A DNA stretch of 32,617 bases from an uncultured Opitutaceae bacterium (GTDB lineage Bacteria; Verrucomicrobiota; Verrucomicrobiia; Opitutales; Opitutaceae): NCBI GenBank assembly GCA_903862595.1, contig CAIOYO010000195.1:1-32617 (forward strand), read 5' to 3'. Shown here piece after piece: positions 8,844 through 16,474 of the stretch. Position numbers and translations under genes: made by a program. Position 1 is the first letter of the stretch. Each line of letters begins with the position of its first letter. Below the pieces are notes generated by a model. It ran no database searches, had not been told where the DNA came from, and was given only the letters and a program-made list of their open reading frames with translations.

Positions 8844-9956
8844 TTAGGGGACCGCTTGCGTGCGGCCAGACTCAGCCGCGCGATAGGCGGTGAACAGGGT
8901 CTTGAGCACGCGCTCGGACTCCGCCGTGGTGATCGGGGGTGGCTCCAGACCGAGAGCGGCGCGGACGCCCGCGGCGACGAAGGGTGCATACCCGCCGTCG
9001 GGCTGGTCGTTGACGAAGCTCCGCACGGTGGGATTCGGCTCAGTCGTCGTGTAGTAGCGTACCGGGGTCTCACCGCCGTGCAGATTGATCTCCAACCAAC
9101 CCTGCGATCCCCACACTTTGAGATGCGAGTGATACCCTTTGTCGAGGTAGTAACCCGACGTGAGTGTGCCCAGCGACCCATTGGCGAAGCGGAGGCTCAG
9201 GGTCGCTGAATCCTCCACGTCAAAAGGTTTCCCTCCCACGTTGGCGATGAAGCCGGCGACGTGAGTGATGTCGGATCCGGTCACGAGCATCGCGAGGTCG
9301 ACCCAGTGAATCCCGAGCCAGATGAGGTGCCCGCCCCCAGCCCGCGCTTTCTGGGCATACCAGTTGTCACCGTAACCGGGGCGCCCAAGACGGGTCTGAT
9401 CAGCGACCATGTGGACCTCCACCCCGTAGATTCTTCCCAGCCCTCCCTGCGCGATCCACTCGCGCGCAAAGCGAATCTCCGGACGTGATCGATTGGCGAG
9501 TGCCAGCATGAGGTGCCGCCCCTTGGCCTCCGCCTTGCGCGCCAGCGCGTGGAAACGCTCCGCGCTCAGGACCGCCGGTTTCTCAGCAAGAATATGACAC
9601 CCCGCCTCAAGGGCGCGATCGATCGCCGCCGGCGCGAGACCCGGCTCGAGCGACACGAGCGCGAGGTCGGGCGCGTGCTCCGCGAGGAGTGCATCGAAGG
9701 AGTCGTAAGCAGCGACGAACTTTGCCCCCAGCGTCTTCTTCGCCGCGGCCGCAAACCGGCCCGACGGATCGGCCACGACGACTCCGGCCACGTCGCCTGA
9801 TCCAGCCAGCGCCGCAAGATAAGCCGAGACATGGGCCCCCTCAGCGTTGGTGATGAGCGCTACCGTCGCTCCCTGGCGAACCGCGTCAGCACAGACGAGG
9901 ACGCTGGCTGCCCACCAGGGCAACAGAAGGGAAAGGAGAAAGAAGCGAAGGCGCAT
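8844..9956 (-). CDS. Gfo/Idh/MocA-family oxidoreductase with Sec-type signal peptide
   Basis: This 370-aa protein begins with a hydrophobic Sec-like leader (RLRFFLLSLLLPWWAASVLV, cleavage probably after ADA near residue 25). A Gfo/Idh/MocA fold follows. The EKP motif is at 125-127 (CHILAEKPAV), and GGGHLIWLGIHWVDLA marks the region where the substrate-domain catalytic lysine/histidine residues usually lie. The dinucleotide-binding loop is unusual: after the first strand it reads ITNAEGAHV and lacks a clear GxGxxG. Sec export of an NAD-type enzyme is also unexpected, because the cofactor is normally loaded in the cytoplasm. It is the first of two adjacent oxidoreductases and lies 171 bases downstream of the propeller protein. 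Its function may be catalytic with a trapped cofactor or may have shifted. Confidence 0.85.
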   Translation of the reverse strand: MRLRFFLLSLLLPWWAASVLVCADAVRQGATVALITNAEGAHVSAYLAALAGSGDVAGVVVADPSGRFAAAAKKTLGAKFVAAYDSFDALLAEHAPDLALVSLEPGLAPAAIDRALEAGCHILAEKPAVLSAERFHALARKAEAKGRHLMLALANRSRPEIRFAREWIAQGGLGRIYGVEVHMVADQTRLGRPGYGDNWYAQKARAGGGHLIWLGIHWVDLAMLVTGSDITHVAGFIANVGGKPFDVEDSATLSLRFANGSLGTLTSGYYLDKGYHSHLKVWGSQGWLEINLHGGETPVRYYTTTEPNPTVRSFVNDQPDGGYAPFVAAGVRAALGLEPPPITTAESERVLKTLFTAYRAAESGRTQAVP

Positions 9957-10014
9957 GATCTAAGCTACGAGGTCGGAGTTCACAGAAGGCGGCACGTCAC
10001 ATCCGAGATACTTC

Positions 10015-10065
10015 TCTCCCGGGAGATGTCCTCGATCCTCTCGCCGGCGTGCCCGTCCCACGGGC
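10015..10065. repeat. Two inverted repeats upstream of the Sec-exported oxidoreductase
   Basis: TCTCCCGGGAGA (10015-10026) is a perfect 12-bp palindrome. GCCCGT/ACGGGC (10051-10065) is a six-bp stem with a three-base loop. They lie 59-110 bases before the oxidoreductase start on the minus strand. Either could be an operator or an mRNA-processing structure; no T run suggests termination. Confidence 0.4.
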
Positions 10066-10090
10066 GGCGGAAGGCGATTCATGCGTGGAT

Positions 10091-10102
10091 GGGGGGGGGG
10101 GG
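10091..10102. repeat. Homopolymeric tract of 12 G (C on the coding strand)
   Basis: Twelve consecutive G lie in the intergenic space between the propeller gene and the Sec-exported oxidoreductase gene. Tracts of this length are prone to replication slippage. The tract is outside both coding sequences, so any effect would be on transcription or mRNA structure. Confidence 0.95.
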
Positions 10103-10110
10103 CCTGCCAT

Positions 10111-10122
10111 GCGGAGCTCCGC
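10111..10122. repeat. Perfect palindrome GCGGAGCTCCGC after the propeller gene
   Basis: This 12-bp perfect palindrome lies five bases beyond the stop codon of the propeller gene on the minus strand and eight bases before the poly-C tract. It can form a 4-bp stem with an AGCT loop in RNA. Role unknown. Confidence 0.5.
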
Positions 10123-10127
10123 GGCGT

Positions 10128-11702
10128 TCAGGGGCGGAACTGGAAAGAGTAGACCTGCGCATCACTGACCGCAAAACGCAGGCGCACCGGCTGACCAGCG
10201 AGGGCCGCGAGAGAACCACCCTGCCACCGAACCGTCCGGTCGATTGTGTCGCCAAAGAGCGGGGCACACTCCTCAAGGGAGAACCCCGGAAGCGGACGCC
10301 CCTGCTCGTCCTGCAATTCAACGCGGACGCTACCGATCGCAGATGTCGCGAAGTTCAGCGAGAGGGCGGAACCGGCGAAGCGCACGGGCTTGGTCAGCAA
10401 CTCCCCCCCAGCCATCGGCGCGTGCAACGAGACGAAGCCATCGAGCCGCAGCGTGTAGCGTCGCACCGTGCTGCCGGACCGACCACTCCAGTAACTCTCA
10501 CTCACGTAGAAGGAGAGTTCATCCGGAGCTCCCTCGATCGCGGATCTCGTGACCACGGGCTCCCAGGCGATGAGGGTCTGACCGTAGGTCCACGCTCCGG
10601 CCCGCTCCGGGCCGGGCCGCAAGAAGACCTCGTTCCAGCGCTTGAAATTCAGGCCATCCCGGCTGGCCATGAAGAGCGAATCGGTCAGGGCCGTTCCGAG
10701 CCGTGGCACGATCGCGGCGCGCCATTCGCGATGCGCCAACTCGGGCAGCGCACGCATTTCCTCGGACCAGCCCCGGTCGAGGTAGCGCATGGGGAAGCCC
10801 ATGAAGATGTGCGGCGCCCGTGGATAGGGCTTGATCTGATTGACGTAAAGCTGCTCGTCCGGGGAGTCGACGTAGCTCAGGTTCGCCTCGTTTTGCCAGT
10901 GGACGAAATCCTTCGAGGTTGCAGTGCGGATCGCCCGCGTGCCCGTCGGCGTCGCTCCCCCCTTGCTGCCGTCGTCATTCCGCTGAAAATAGCGCCAATA
11001 GGCCCGATACTCACCGCGAACCGTATCCCAGAAAGCGAGGTTCTGGGAGTCGAAGGCACCGTTGGTGATCACCGGACGATCCGTCACGAGCGGAGTGAAG
11101 TGGATGCCGTCGGCCGATTTGAATGCGAGCAAACCCCGAGGGCGATCCGCCGTCTCCTTGCCCCAGGCGGCGTCGGACCGGAAGATCGCCTTGTAGCGCG
11201 CGTCCGCCGGGGCGTCTGGATTGAGGTCCTTGAAGACGGCCGGATGTCCCGCGTCGACGTGCAACGGCCCCACCTGACCACTCGCCATGACGATGTTGTT
11301 AGCCTTGGAGCCTTGGAATTCGAACAACCCAAGCGCCGGTTTCCGCCAGTGAATGCCATCGTCGCTCTCCGCGTAGCAGCACAGCAACGGATTATCATCG
11401 GTATTGGGAGTGCCCGGGCCGACGGTGCGTTGCCACGCCTTGTAGTACATGCGGTAGAGGGCGCCGTCCTGGAACACGCTGTGATACCCGCTGCCCGCAC
11501 CTTCCCAAGGCTCGTCGTGGCGCAGCACCACTTCGCGCGGCACCGGCTCGTTCAACCGGAGCTCAGCTCGGCCCGAGACGCGTTCGACGAGGGCATCATC
11601 AACGAAGAGTTCGCGACGGTTGCCGATTTCAATCGGCGCCGCCCATGAGGTGGCGACGGAGGCGGCGGCGAGGATACTGAGGGGGAAGGACGGATGTTTC
11701 AT
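10128..11702 (-). CDS. Secreted beta-propeller protein resembling GH32/GH43-like glycosidases
   Basis: This 524-aa protein begins with a Sec signal peptide (KHPSFPLSILAAASVATSWA, residues 2-21) and then IGNRRELFVDDALVERV. The body has repeated propeller-blade signatures: YHSVFQDGALYRMYYKAW, CYAESDDGIHWRKP, LAFKSADGIHFTP, TATSKDFVHWQNE and MASRDGLNFKRWNE. Such S-x-D-G-x-x-W/F repeats are typical of five-bladed propeller glycosidases. The C-terminal 100 residues look like a beta-sandwich. I do not recognise an exact family and cannot assign the catalytic acids. The ATG opening the signal peptide was chosen; the upstream 97 codons are arginine-rich non-coding sequence. It sits 55 bases after the sulfatase gene, consistent with cotranscription and a role on the same glycan. 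No activity can be claimed. Confidence 0.75.
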   Translation of the reverse strand: MKHPSFPLSILAAASVATSWAAPIEIGNRRELFVDDALVERVSGRAELRLNEPVPREVVLRHDEPWEGAGSGYHSVFQDGALYRMYYKAWQRTVGPGTPNTDDNPLLCCYAESDDGIHWRKPALGLFEFQGSKANNIVMASGQVGPLHVDAGHPAVFKDLNPDAPADARYKAIFRSDAAWGKETADRPRGLLAFKSADGIHFTPLVTDRPVITNGAFDSQNLAFWDTVRGEYRAYWRYFQRNDDGSKGGATPTGTRAIRTATSKDFVHWQNEANLSYVDSPDEQLYVNQIKPYPRAPHIFMGFPMRYLDRGWSEEMRALPELAHREWRAAIVPRLGTALTDSLFMASRDGLNFKRWNEVFLRPGPERAGAWTYGQTLIAWEPVVTRSAIEGAPDELSFYVSESYWSGRSGSTVRRYTLRLDGFVSLHAPMAGGELLTKPVRFAGSALSLNFATSAIGSVRVELQDEQGRPLPGFSLEECAPLFGDTIDRTVRWQGGSLAALAGQPVRLRFAVSDAQVYSFQFRP

Positions 11703-11757
11703 GGGAAAGAATGCTCCGGCACCCAGGCGACCGGACGCGGAAAGAACTTTAAATGAG

Positions 11758-13425
11758 TCAGCTACCGGGTTCACGACTCTGCACGTTTCCCGTGCGCTCC
11801 GCCCACTCGCTCCAGGCGGTCGCGAGCGCTTCGACGCGTTCCGGATGGACCGCCGCCAGATCGCGGGTCTCGGAACGATCAGTGGCCAGATCGTAGAGTT
11901 GCCAGCGTCTTTCGCTCGCTCCCCACACCAGCTTCCAACGGCCATCGCGGACGGCGCGGTTACCGTACATTTCCCAAAACAACGGACGTTCACGGGGTTT
12001 CGCCGGACCCTTCATGGAGGGAACCAGGCTCTCCCCCTCCAGCCACGGGGCCAAGGGCCCGCGGCTTCGTTCCGAAGTGCCAACGCCGGCCAGCTCGGCA
12101 AAGGTGGGCATGAAATCGATCACATGACCCACGGCATCCGTGACGGTACCGGGCGCGATCACGCCCGGCCAGCGTACGATCATCGGAGTCGCGACTCCAC
12201 CCTCGTAAGTCCACGTCTTGAATCGCCGAAAAGGCGCGTTCACGGCCCAGCCCCACCCCGCCCCGAGGAGTTCGTAGCCGCGCCCGTCTCCCACCGGGAT
12301 CCCCCGGTTGTCCGCCTCGTACTGCTCCACCTGTTCCGGCAGCGGCAAGCTCGCACACCCGCCATTATCGGAAAGGAAGATCACCAGCGTTCGGTCCGCC
12401 TGCCCCGTTTCCTCCAAGGCCGCCAGCACACGTCCAATACCTTGGTCCATCCGATCCACCATCGCCGCGTACACCTCCATGCGCGCCTCCTCCCGCTGCC
12501 GTACGGCCGGCTCGAGCTCGCGCCAGGCCGCGATCGGGTAGTCGTACCGATAGCTCCCGGACTTGGGATCACGCTCCGACAGCGGCGTCACCGCCGGGTC
12601 AAGCAAACCCAGCGACGTCAACCGTGCGTACCGACGACGACGCAGTTCCTCGTAGCCCTCCGCGTACTTGCCGCGGTAGCGGGCAATGTCCTCGGGAAGC
12701 GCATGCAGCGGAAAGTGCGGGGCCGTGTAGTTGAGATTGATGAAGAAGGGCTCCGCCGAGGCGGCGGATCGGCGAATCATCTGAACGACATGCTCGGAAA
12801 ACGCATCGGTTGCGTAATACCCCTCCGGAAAAGTCGTGATGGCTTGATCATTGTGCGCGAATGGCCGCGATTGGCCTCCGTAGAACGGCGGATCCGGCTG
12901 GGCGGGGTTGAAGTAATTGCAGCCACCGCTCAACACCCCGTAGAACTCACCGAATCCCCGGTCGATCGGGCGCTGGGGCCACTCGGCGCCAAGATGCCAC
13001 TTGCCGGTCAGGACCGTTTCATACCCGGCTGTCTGCAACATGTCACCCAACGTCGCCATGTTCCGCTTGAGCAATCCCGACTCTCCACCCCAATTCGGGC
13101 CTTGGCGCGGATACAGGCCCGTCAGCAAAGAGACCCGCGTGGTGACGCACACGGCGTTGTTGTAGAATTGAGTGTAGCGCAGCCCTTCCCTCGCCAATCG
13201 GTCCAGGTGGGGAGTTCTGATTTCGCCCCCGTAAGCACCGAGGTCCGAGAAGCCGAGATCATCGGCCACGATGAGAAGGATGTTCGGTCTGGGCGGCGTC
13301 GCCGGGGCGCCCGCCACCGCCACCGCCCCTCCGATGACCAGCGCACTCCACCCCCAGCGAAGGCGTCGCGCCAGGTTGCCGCTCACGGCACGTCCCACCC
13401 GAGAGAATACCTGCTTCGCCCTCAT
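11758..13425 (-). CDS. Exported sulfatase (arylsulfatase family)
   Basis: This 555-aa alkaline-phosphatase-superfamily sulfatase would hydrolyse sulfate esters, here probably on a glycan outside the cytoplasm. An N-terminal hydrophobic segment (about 26-41, preceded by arginines at 20, 21 and 23) looks like a signal. The metal site begins at PNILLIVADD (D55, D56). The active-site region reads C93-V-T-T-R97 followed by VSLLTG. GKWHLG (141-146) and SDNGG (352-356, with D353 and N354) supply further active-site and metal residues. The consensus C-x-P-S-R is altered: threonine replaces the proline, though the cysteine and arginine are kept. No maturase gene is in the window. It lies downstream of the 752-aa receptor and directly upstream of the propeller gene. 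Confidence 0.93.
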   Translation of the reverse strand: MRAKQVFSRVGRAVSGNLARRLRWGWSALVIGGAVAVAGAPATPPRPNILLIVADDLGFSDLGAYGGEIRTPHLDRLAREGLRYTQFYNNAVCVTTRVSLLTGLYPRQGPNWGGESGLLKRNMATLGDMLQTAGYETVLTGKWHLGAEWPQRPIDRGFGEFYGVLSGGCNYFNPAQPDPPFYGGQSRPFAHNDQAITTFPEGYYATDAFSEHVVQMIRRSAASAEPFFINLNYTAPHFPLHALPEDIARYRGKYAEGYEELRRRRYARLTSLGLLDPAVTPLSERDPKSGSYRYDYPIAAWRELEPAVRQREEARMEVYAAMVDRMDQGIGRVLAALEETGQADRTLVIFLSDNGGCASLPLPEQVEQYEADNRGIPVGDGRGYELLGAGWGWAVNAPFRRFKTWTYEGGVATPMIVRWPGVIAPGTVTDAVGHVIDFMPTFAELAGVGTSERSRGPLAPWLEGESLVPSMKGPAKPRERPLFWEMYGNRAVRDGRWKLVWGASERRWQLYDLATDRSETRDLAAVHPERVEALATAWSEWAERTGNVQSREPGS

Positions 13426-13662
13426 CGTGAGTGCTCGCGGACCAGCGAGACCGCTCGAACCCGGAAGCCCTGAGCACCCACCCGCGGCAGCGTCACTCGG
13501 AGCACGGGAAGCAGGGGCGCTCTCATGGACACTCCGGGAAGGGACACGGTATCACGCCCTGCAGCCAACCAAGAGGAGGCCGGTCCACCCGCTCGGCCTG
13601 CGGGGCTAGCCCTGGTCGGACCAGCCCCGAGAAGTCAGGCGGGAAGAAGGCACCCCACCCGC

Positions 13663-15921
13663 TCACCACTTGTAGGTCAGCGTCAGCTTGGCCCGAAACT
13701 CATCACTCGATTGCACGAGGCCGCGCGCCGCCACCTGCACGATATAACGCTCGTTGGTGAGGTTGCTCAGGTTGAGCTGAGCGTCCCAGCGGCTATTGAT
13801 CGGGTAGCCGACGAAGGCATCAGCCGTCAACGGGCGTGCGACGAGGTGAGCACCATTGCGCTTGCTGTCTTCGTCCTCGAAACCGGCTCCGATGCGGACT
13901 CCGCGCAGCGCACCGCTGCTCCACGTGTACCGCCCGAAGAAGCTGTATTTCCAAGGCACGAAGGCGTTGGCCTGTCGGACGTAGGCCTTGCCTTGGTCGG
14001 CCGCGATCGCGGAATCACCATTGAAGATGGTGACGATCAGATCCGCCGCGCCCGTTTGCGTCTTGATTCGCAGGCCCAAGTCCGCCTCCCAGCCCTCGCT
14101 CGTGTCCTTGGCCGACTGGATGATACCCTGATTTCCGGACGGCAGCGTGCCGAACGTACGAAGGTTCGTCTGCTCCATCTGGAAATAGGCCACCGCGCCG
14201 TAGACTGAAACGCGCTCCGACACCTTGTAGTCAAACTTGAGGCCCAACTCCTTCAGCTTGCCTTCGGAGTCACGGAACGGCTCGCCCAGCTGGTCTCCCT
14301 GGATCACGAGGTCTGTGCGACCCGGCGCCGAGGGGAAGACGTTCTGCGCATCGGTGTAGTAGGCCGAAACCGTTGGCAGCAGCTTCACGACCAAACCAAA
14401 CTTGTGCACCTGGAACTTCGGGGTGATCTCCTCGGTCAGGGTATTCGTGACCAAATTGCGGGTCGAGCGGTACGGCTTGAACCAGCGCAAACCGCCAACC
14501 ACGATGACCCGGTCGTTCAGGAAGGACACATTCTCCTGCAGGTAGTAAGACAGGTTGCGGGAGTTGCTACGCGAGCGGGTGGCGGGTGAGCCAGCGGACG
14601 CCGGACGCGGCTTCTCGAAGATGTCGAAATTCGTCGGGTACTGAGCGAAGAATGCCGCATCGTTTGGAAACAGCCCGGTCCGCGAATCGACATCGGGCAT
14701 GAAGAGGATCGACTGGTTGTCGAAGCTGTTCACCGTCGAACCGTCGGCGCCCACCATCGTATCAATGTTGCCCCACTTGAGCGGGATCCGGTGCTGGTAA
14801 TCCATCTGGAAGCTGTGCGCGGTCAGGCCGTTATCATTGCGCACGTCTTGGCGCGCCAAGGTGTAGTTATCCGCGCGAACATCGATGCCGCGATTGTTCC
14901 GGCGACTATCCGTCAGACGGTTGAAGTTGTAGACAAAGCGCAGGTTCCCGTTATCCGTCAGGGCCTGCAGATAGGTCGCGGAGATGTCCGTGTACTGCAT
15001 CGGCCAGAAGGCGTCCTCTTGGCGTGCCATCGAGTAGTTCTTCGTGGAGTAACGATTGAGCTTGGCGTCGATCAGTCCGGTGCGCGAATTCGCGACAACC
15101 GAAGTATCGAGAAAGTCGAGGAGATAGAGGTACGTGCGGCTATCGTCGAACGATCCTTCGACCGTCAGACTGGTGTCGTTACCGAAGTACATCGCGAGAG
15201 CCGCCGAGTAGTATCGCTGGTCTTCCCACTCGATGTCCTTGCCATGCGGGGCATCCGAGTTCGCCACGCCAACCGTCGTGCGATAGTTCACGCGGAAATC
15301 ATCGCCCTTCTTCAGCGGCCCAGAAACGTTCACCTGGCTCCGCAGGCGGCCGGCACTGTTGATCGAGGACTTGACCTCGCCCTGCGGCGTCTCCGTCGGC
15401 CGGCGGGTGAAGTAATTGATCGTGCCACCGATGCCACCATTGGTGCCATTGAGCATCGCGGCCGGACCCTTCAGCACCTCGACGCGCTCGATGTCGTAAA
15501 ACGGATAGTGCTTGTTGCCGGCACGAGTGATGTTTCCGTTCCGGAGCGTGCCACCGACACGGAACCCGCGGATGTTCGTGTCGTTGTTGAACGACTGGCT
15601 CTGCGTCACGCCACTCACGCCGTATTTCAGGACTTCGTGGACGTCGACCGCGGCCGCATCCTCAAGCTGCTGCAGGCCGATGATGCTCACGGCTACGGGC
15701 AGCTCCAAGACGTTCTTGGCGGTGCGGCTGCCGATCATCGTCTGCTGCGAACGGTAGCCTTCATCCCCGCCCTTCGAGACAACGAACGGTGAAAGCTTGA
15801 CGACATCCTCGGCTTTCTCGGCGGCGGGCGCAGTAGATTGTTGCGGCGCCACTTGCGCGAAGGTCGGACCAGCTGCGAGTAGAGCCAGAACAAGTGAAGT
15901 CCTGATGGGATCGATTTTCAT
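13663..15921 (-). CDS. TonB-dependent outer-membrane receptor, siderophore-receptor-like (752 aa)
   Basis: This outer-membrane receptor has a signal peptide (residues 1-22, ending TFAQ) and an LSPFVV element at 43-48 as the likely TonB box. The plug domain includes LPVAVSIIGLQQL, NIRGFRVGG, IERVEVLKGPAAMLNG and GGTINY. A beta-barrel follows, ending NERYIVQVAARGL and LTLTYKW with a terminal aromatic. Length and plug motifs resemble FhuA/FecA-type siderophore receptors, but such receptors also import other ligands, and here the following genes are a sulfatase and glycan enzymes. A 237-base gap separates it from the sulfatase, so cotranscription is possible but not certain. The start is the ATG of the signal peptide. 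Its leader contains competing hairpins (15975-16016). Confidence 0.93.
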   Translation of the reverse strand: MKIDPIRTSLVLALLAAGPTFAQVAPQQSTAPAAEKAEDVVKLSPFVVSKGGDEGYRSQQTMIGSRTAKNVLELPVAVSIIGLQQLEDAAAVDVHEVLKYGVSGVTQSQSFNNDTNIRGFRVGGTLRNGNITRAGNKHYPFYDIERVEVLKGPAAMLNGTNGGIGGTINYFTRRPTETPQGEVKSSINSAGRLRSQVNVSGPLKKGDDFRVNYRTTVGVANSDAPHGKDIEWEDQRYYSAALAMYFGNDTSLTVEGSFDDSRTYLYLLDFLDTSVVANSRTGLIDAKLNRYSTKNYSMARQEDAFWPMQYTDISATYLQALTDNGNLRFVYNFNRLTDSRRNNRGIDVRADNYTLARQDVRNDNGLTAHSFQMDYQHRIPLKWGNIDTMVGADGSTVNSFDNQSILFMPDVDSRTGLFPNDAAFFAQYPTNFDIFEKPRPASAGSPATRSRSNSRNLSYYLQENVSFLNDRVIVVGGLRWFKPYRSTRNLVTNTLTEEITPKFQVHKFGLVVKLLPTVSAYYTDAQNVFPSAPGRTDLVIQGDQLGEPFRDSEGKLKELGLKFDYKVSERVSVYGAVAYFQMEQTNLRTFGTLPSGNQGIIQSAKDTSEGWEADLGLRIKTQTGAADLIVTIFNGDSAIAADQGKAYVRQANAFVPWKYSFFGRYTWSSGALRGVRIGAGFEDEDSKRNGAHLVARPLTADAFVGYPINSRWDAQLNLSNLTNERYIVQVAARGLVQSSDEFRAKLTLTYKW

Positions 15922-15974
15922 GGTAACGATGGTTTTCTTGGTCGGAAGTCAGGTCCGCATTCACCGGAGCGACA

Positions 15975-16016
15975 CGCGGGAACCCGCGATTCGATCAGGG
16001 CTAGGAAAACGCGGGT
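15975..16016 (-). promoter_or_regulatory. Two mutually exclusive hairpins in the receptor 5' leader
   Basis: Read on the minus strand, ACCCGCG (16016-16010), CGCGGGT (15988-15982) and CCCGCG (15980-15975) occur in order. The middle element can pair with the first (7 bp, 21-base loop) or the third (5 bp, GTTC loop), but not both. The set lies 54-95 bases before the receptor start. A switch-like leader is an inference; no known riboswitch consensus is recognised. Confidence 0.4.
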
Positions 16017-16085
16017 GTCCGCGGGGAAGGGGGCACACTCAACAGGACGAGGACGGCGCGCCAAACCAGAGACAAAACCAATCCG

Positions 16086-16116
16086 CTTGTAACATCGGTT
16101 TACCAGTTGCGATCAA
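16086..16116 (-). promoter_or_regulatory. Weak promoter candidate with overlapping inverted repeat
   Basis: On the minus strand TTGATC (16116-16111) and TACAAG (16091-16086) could be -35 and -10 boxes with a long 19-bp spacer. An inverted repeat GTAA-N7-TTAC (16089-16103) overlaps the spacer and -10, a position expected for a repressor site. Both matches are imperfect. Confidence 0.25.
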
Positions 16117-16382
16117 CGGCCGCGGCGATCCTCGCCGAGCCCGCCAATCGGCCGAGGGCCCGGAGCAATTCCAGCGGCCAAGACTCCGCGCTCCGAAGCA
16201 GGGTCCGCGGTCAGCACGAGATCGACCGGCTCAGGGCCCTGCGGCGCCGCCGACTCCTGTCCACCCTGCCCTCAGCTCGCGAACGATCCACCTGCCACCA
16301 CGAGGCAGCCAGGTACGCCGCGGGTGAAGCCTCCGTCAGACTCGCCTTGTTTTCACTGCGGAGCCTCGGGTGGCAAGCGTCC

Positions 16383-16391
16383 TGCTATAAA
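16383..16391 (+). promoter_or_regulatory. Extended -10 promoter element for the ATP-grasp operon
   Basis: TGCTATAAA matches an extended -10 box (TGn plus TATAAT-like) and stands out in this GC-rich region. No good -35 box lies 16-18 bases upstream, which is normal for extended -10 promoters. Transcription would begin near 16398, giving a leader of about 77 bases before the GTG start. Confidence 0.45.
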
Positions 16392-16474
16392 TCGCACGAC
16401 TGTTCCGCCAGCCCGGTCCTGACGGACCACTCGCCTACGCCCGCAGCCTCCTCCTCCCGCCTCCCCTCTCTCCC

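Larger units (their letters stand above)
15922..16474. other. Divergent intergenic region between receptor and ATP-grasp genes
   Basis: No gene is supported. The receptor side holds the competing hairpins at 15975-16016 and a weak promoter candidate at 16086-16116. The ATP-grasp side holds an extended -10 element at 16383-16391. Confidence 0.6.

Noticed and set aside
9831-13473. Two long plus-strand frames (605 and 617 codons) over the oxidoreductase, propeller and sulfatase genes
   Set aside because: Shadows of the minus-strand genes, with no recognisable domains.
15761-15964. A 67-codon frame overlapping the start of the 752-aa receptor
   Set aside because: Out of frame with the receptor, overlapping its signal peptide, and without recognisable features.
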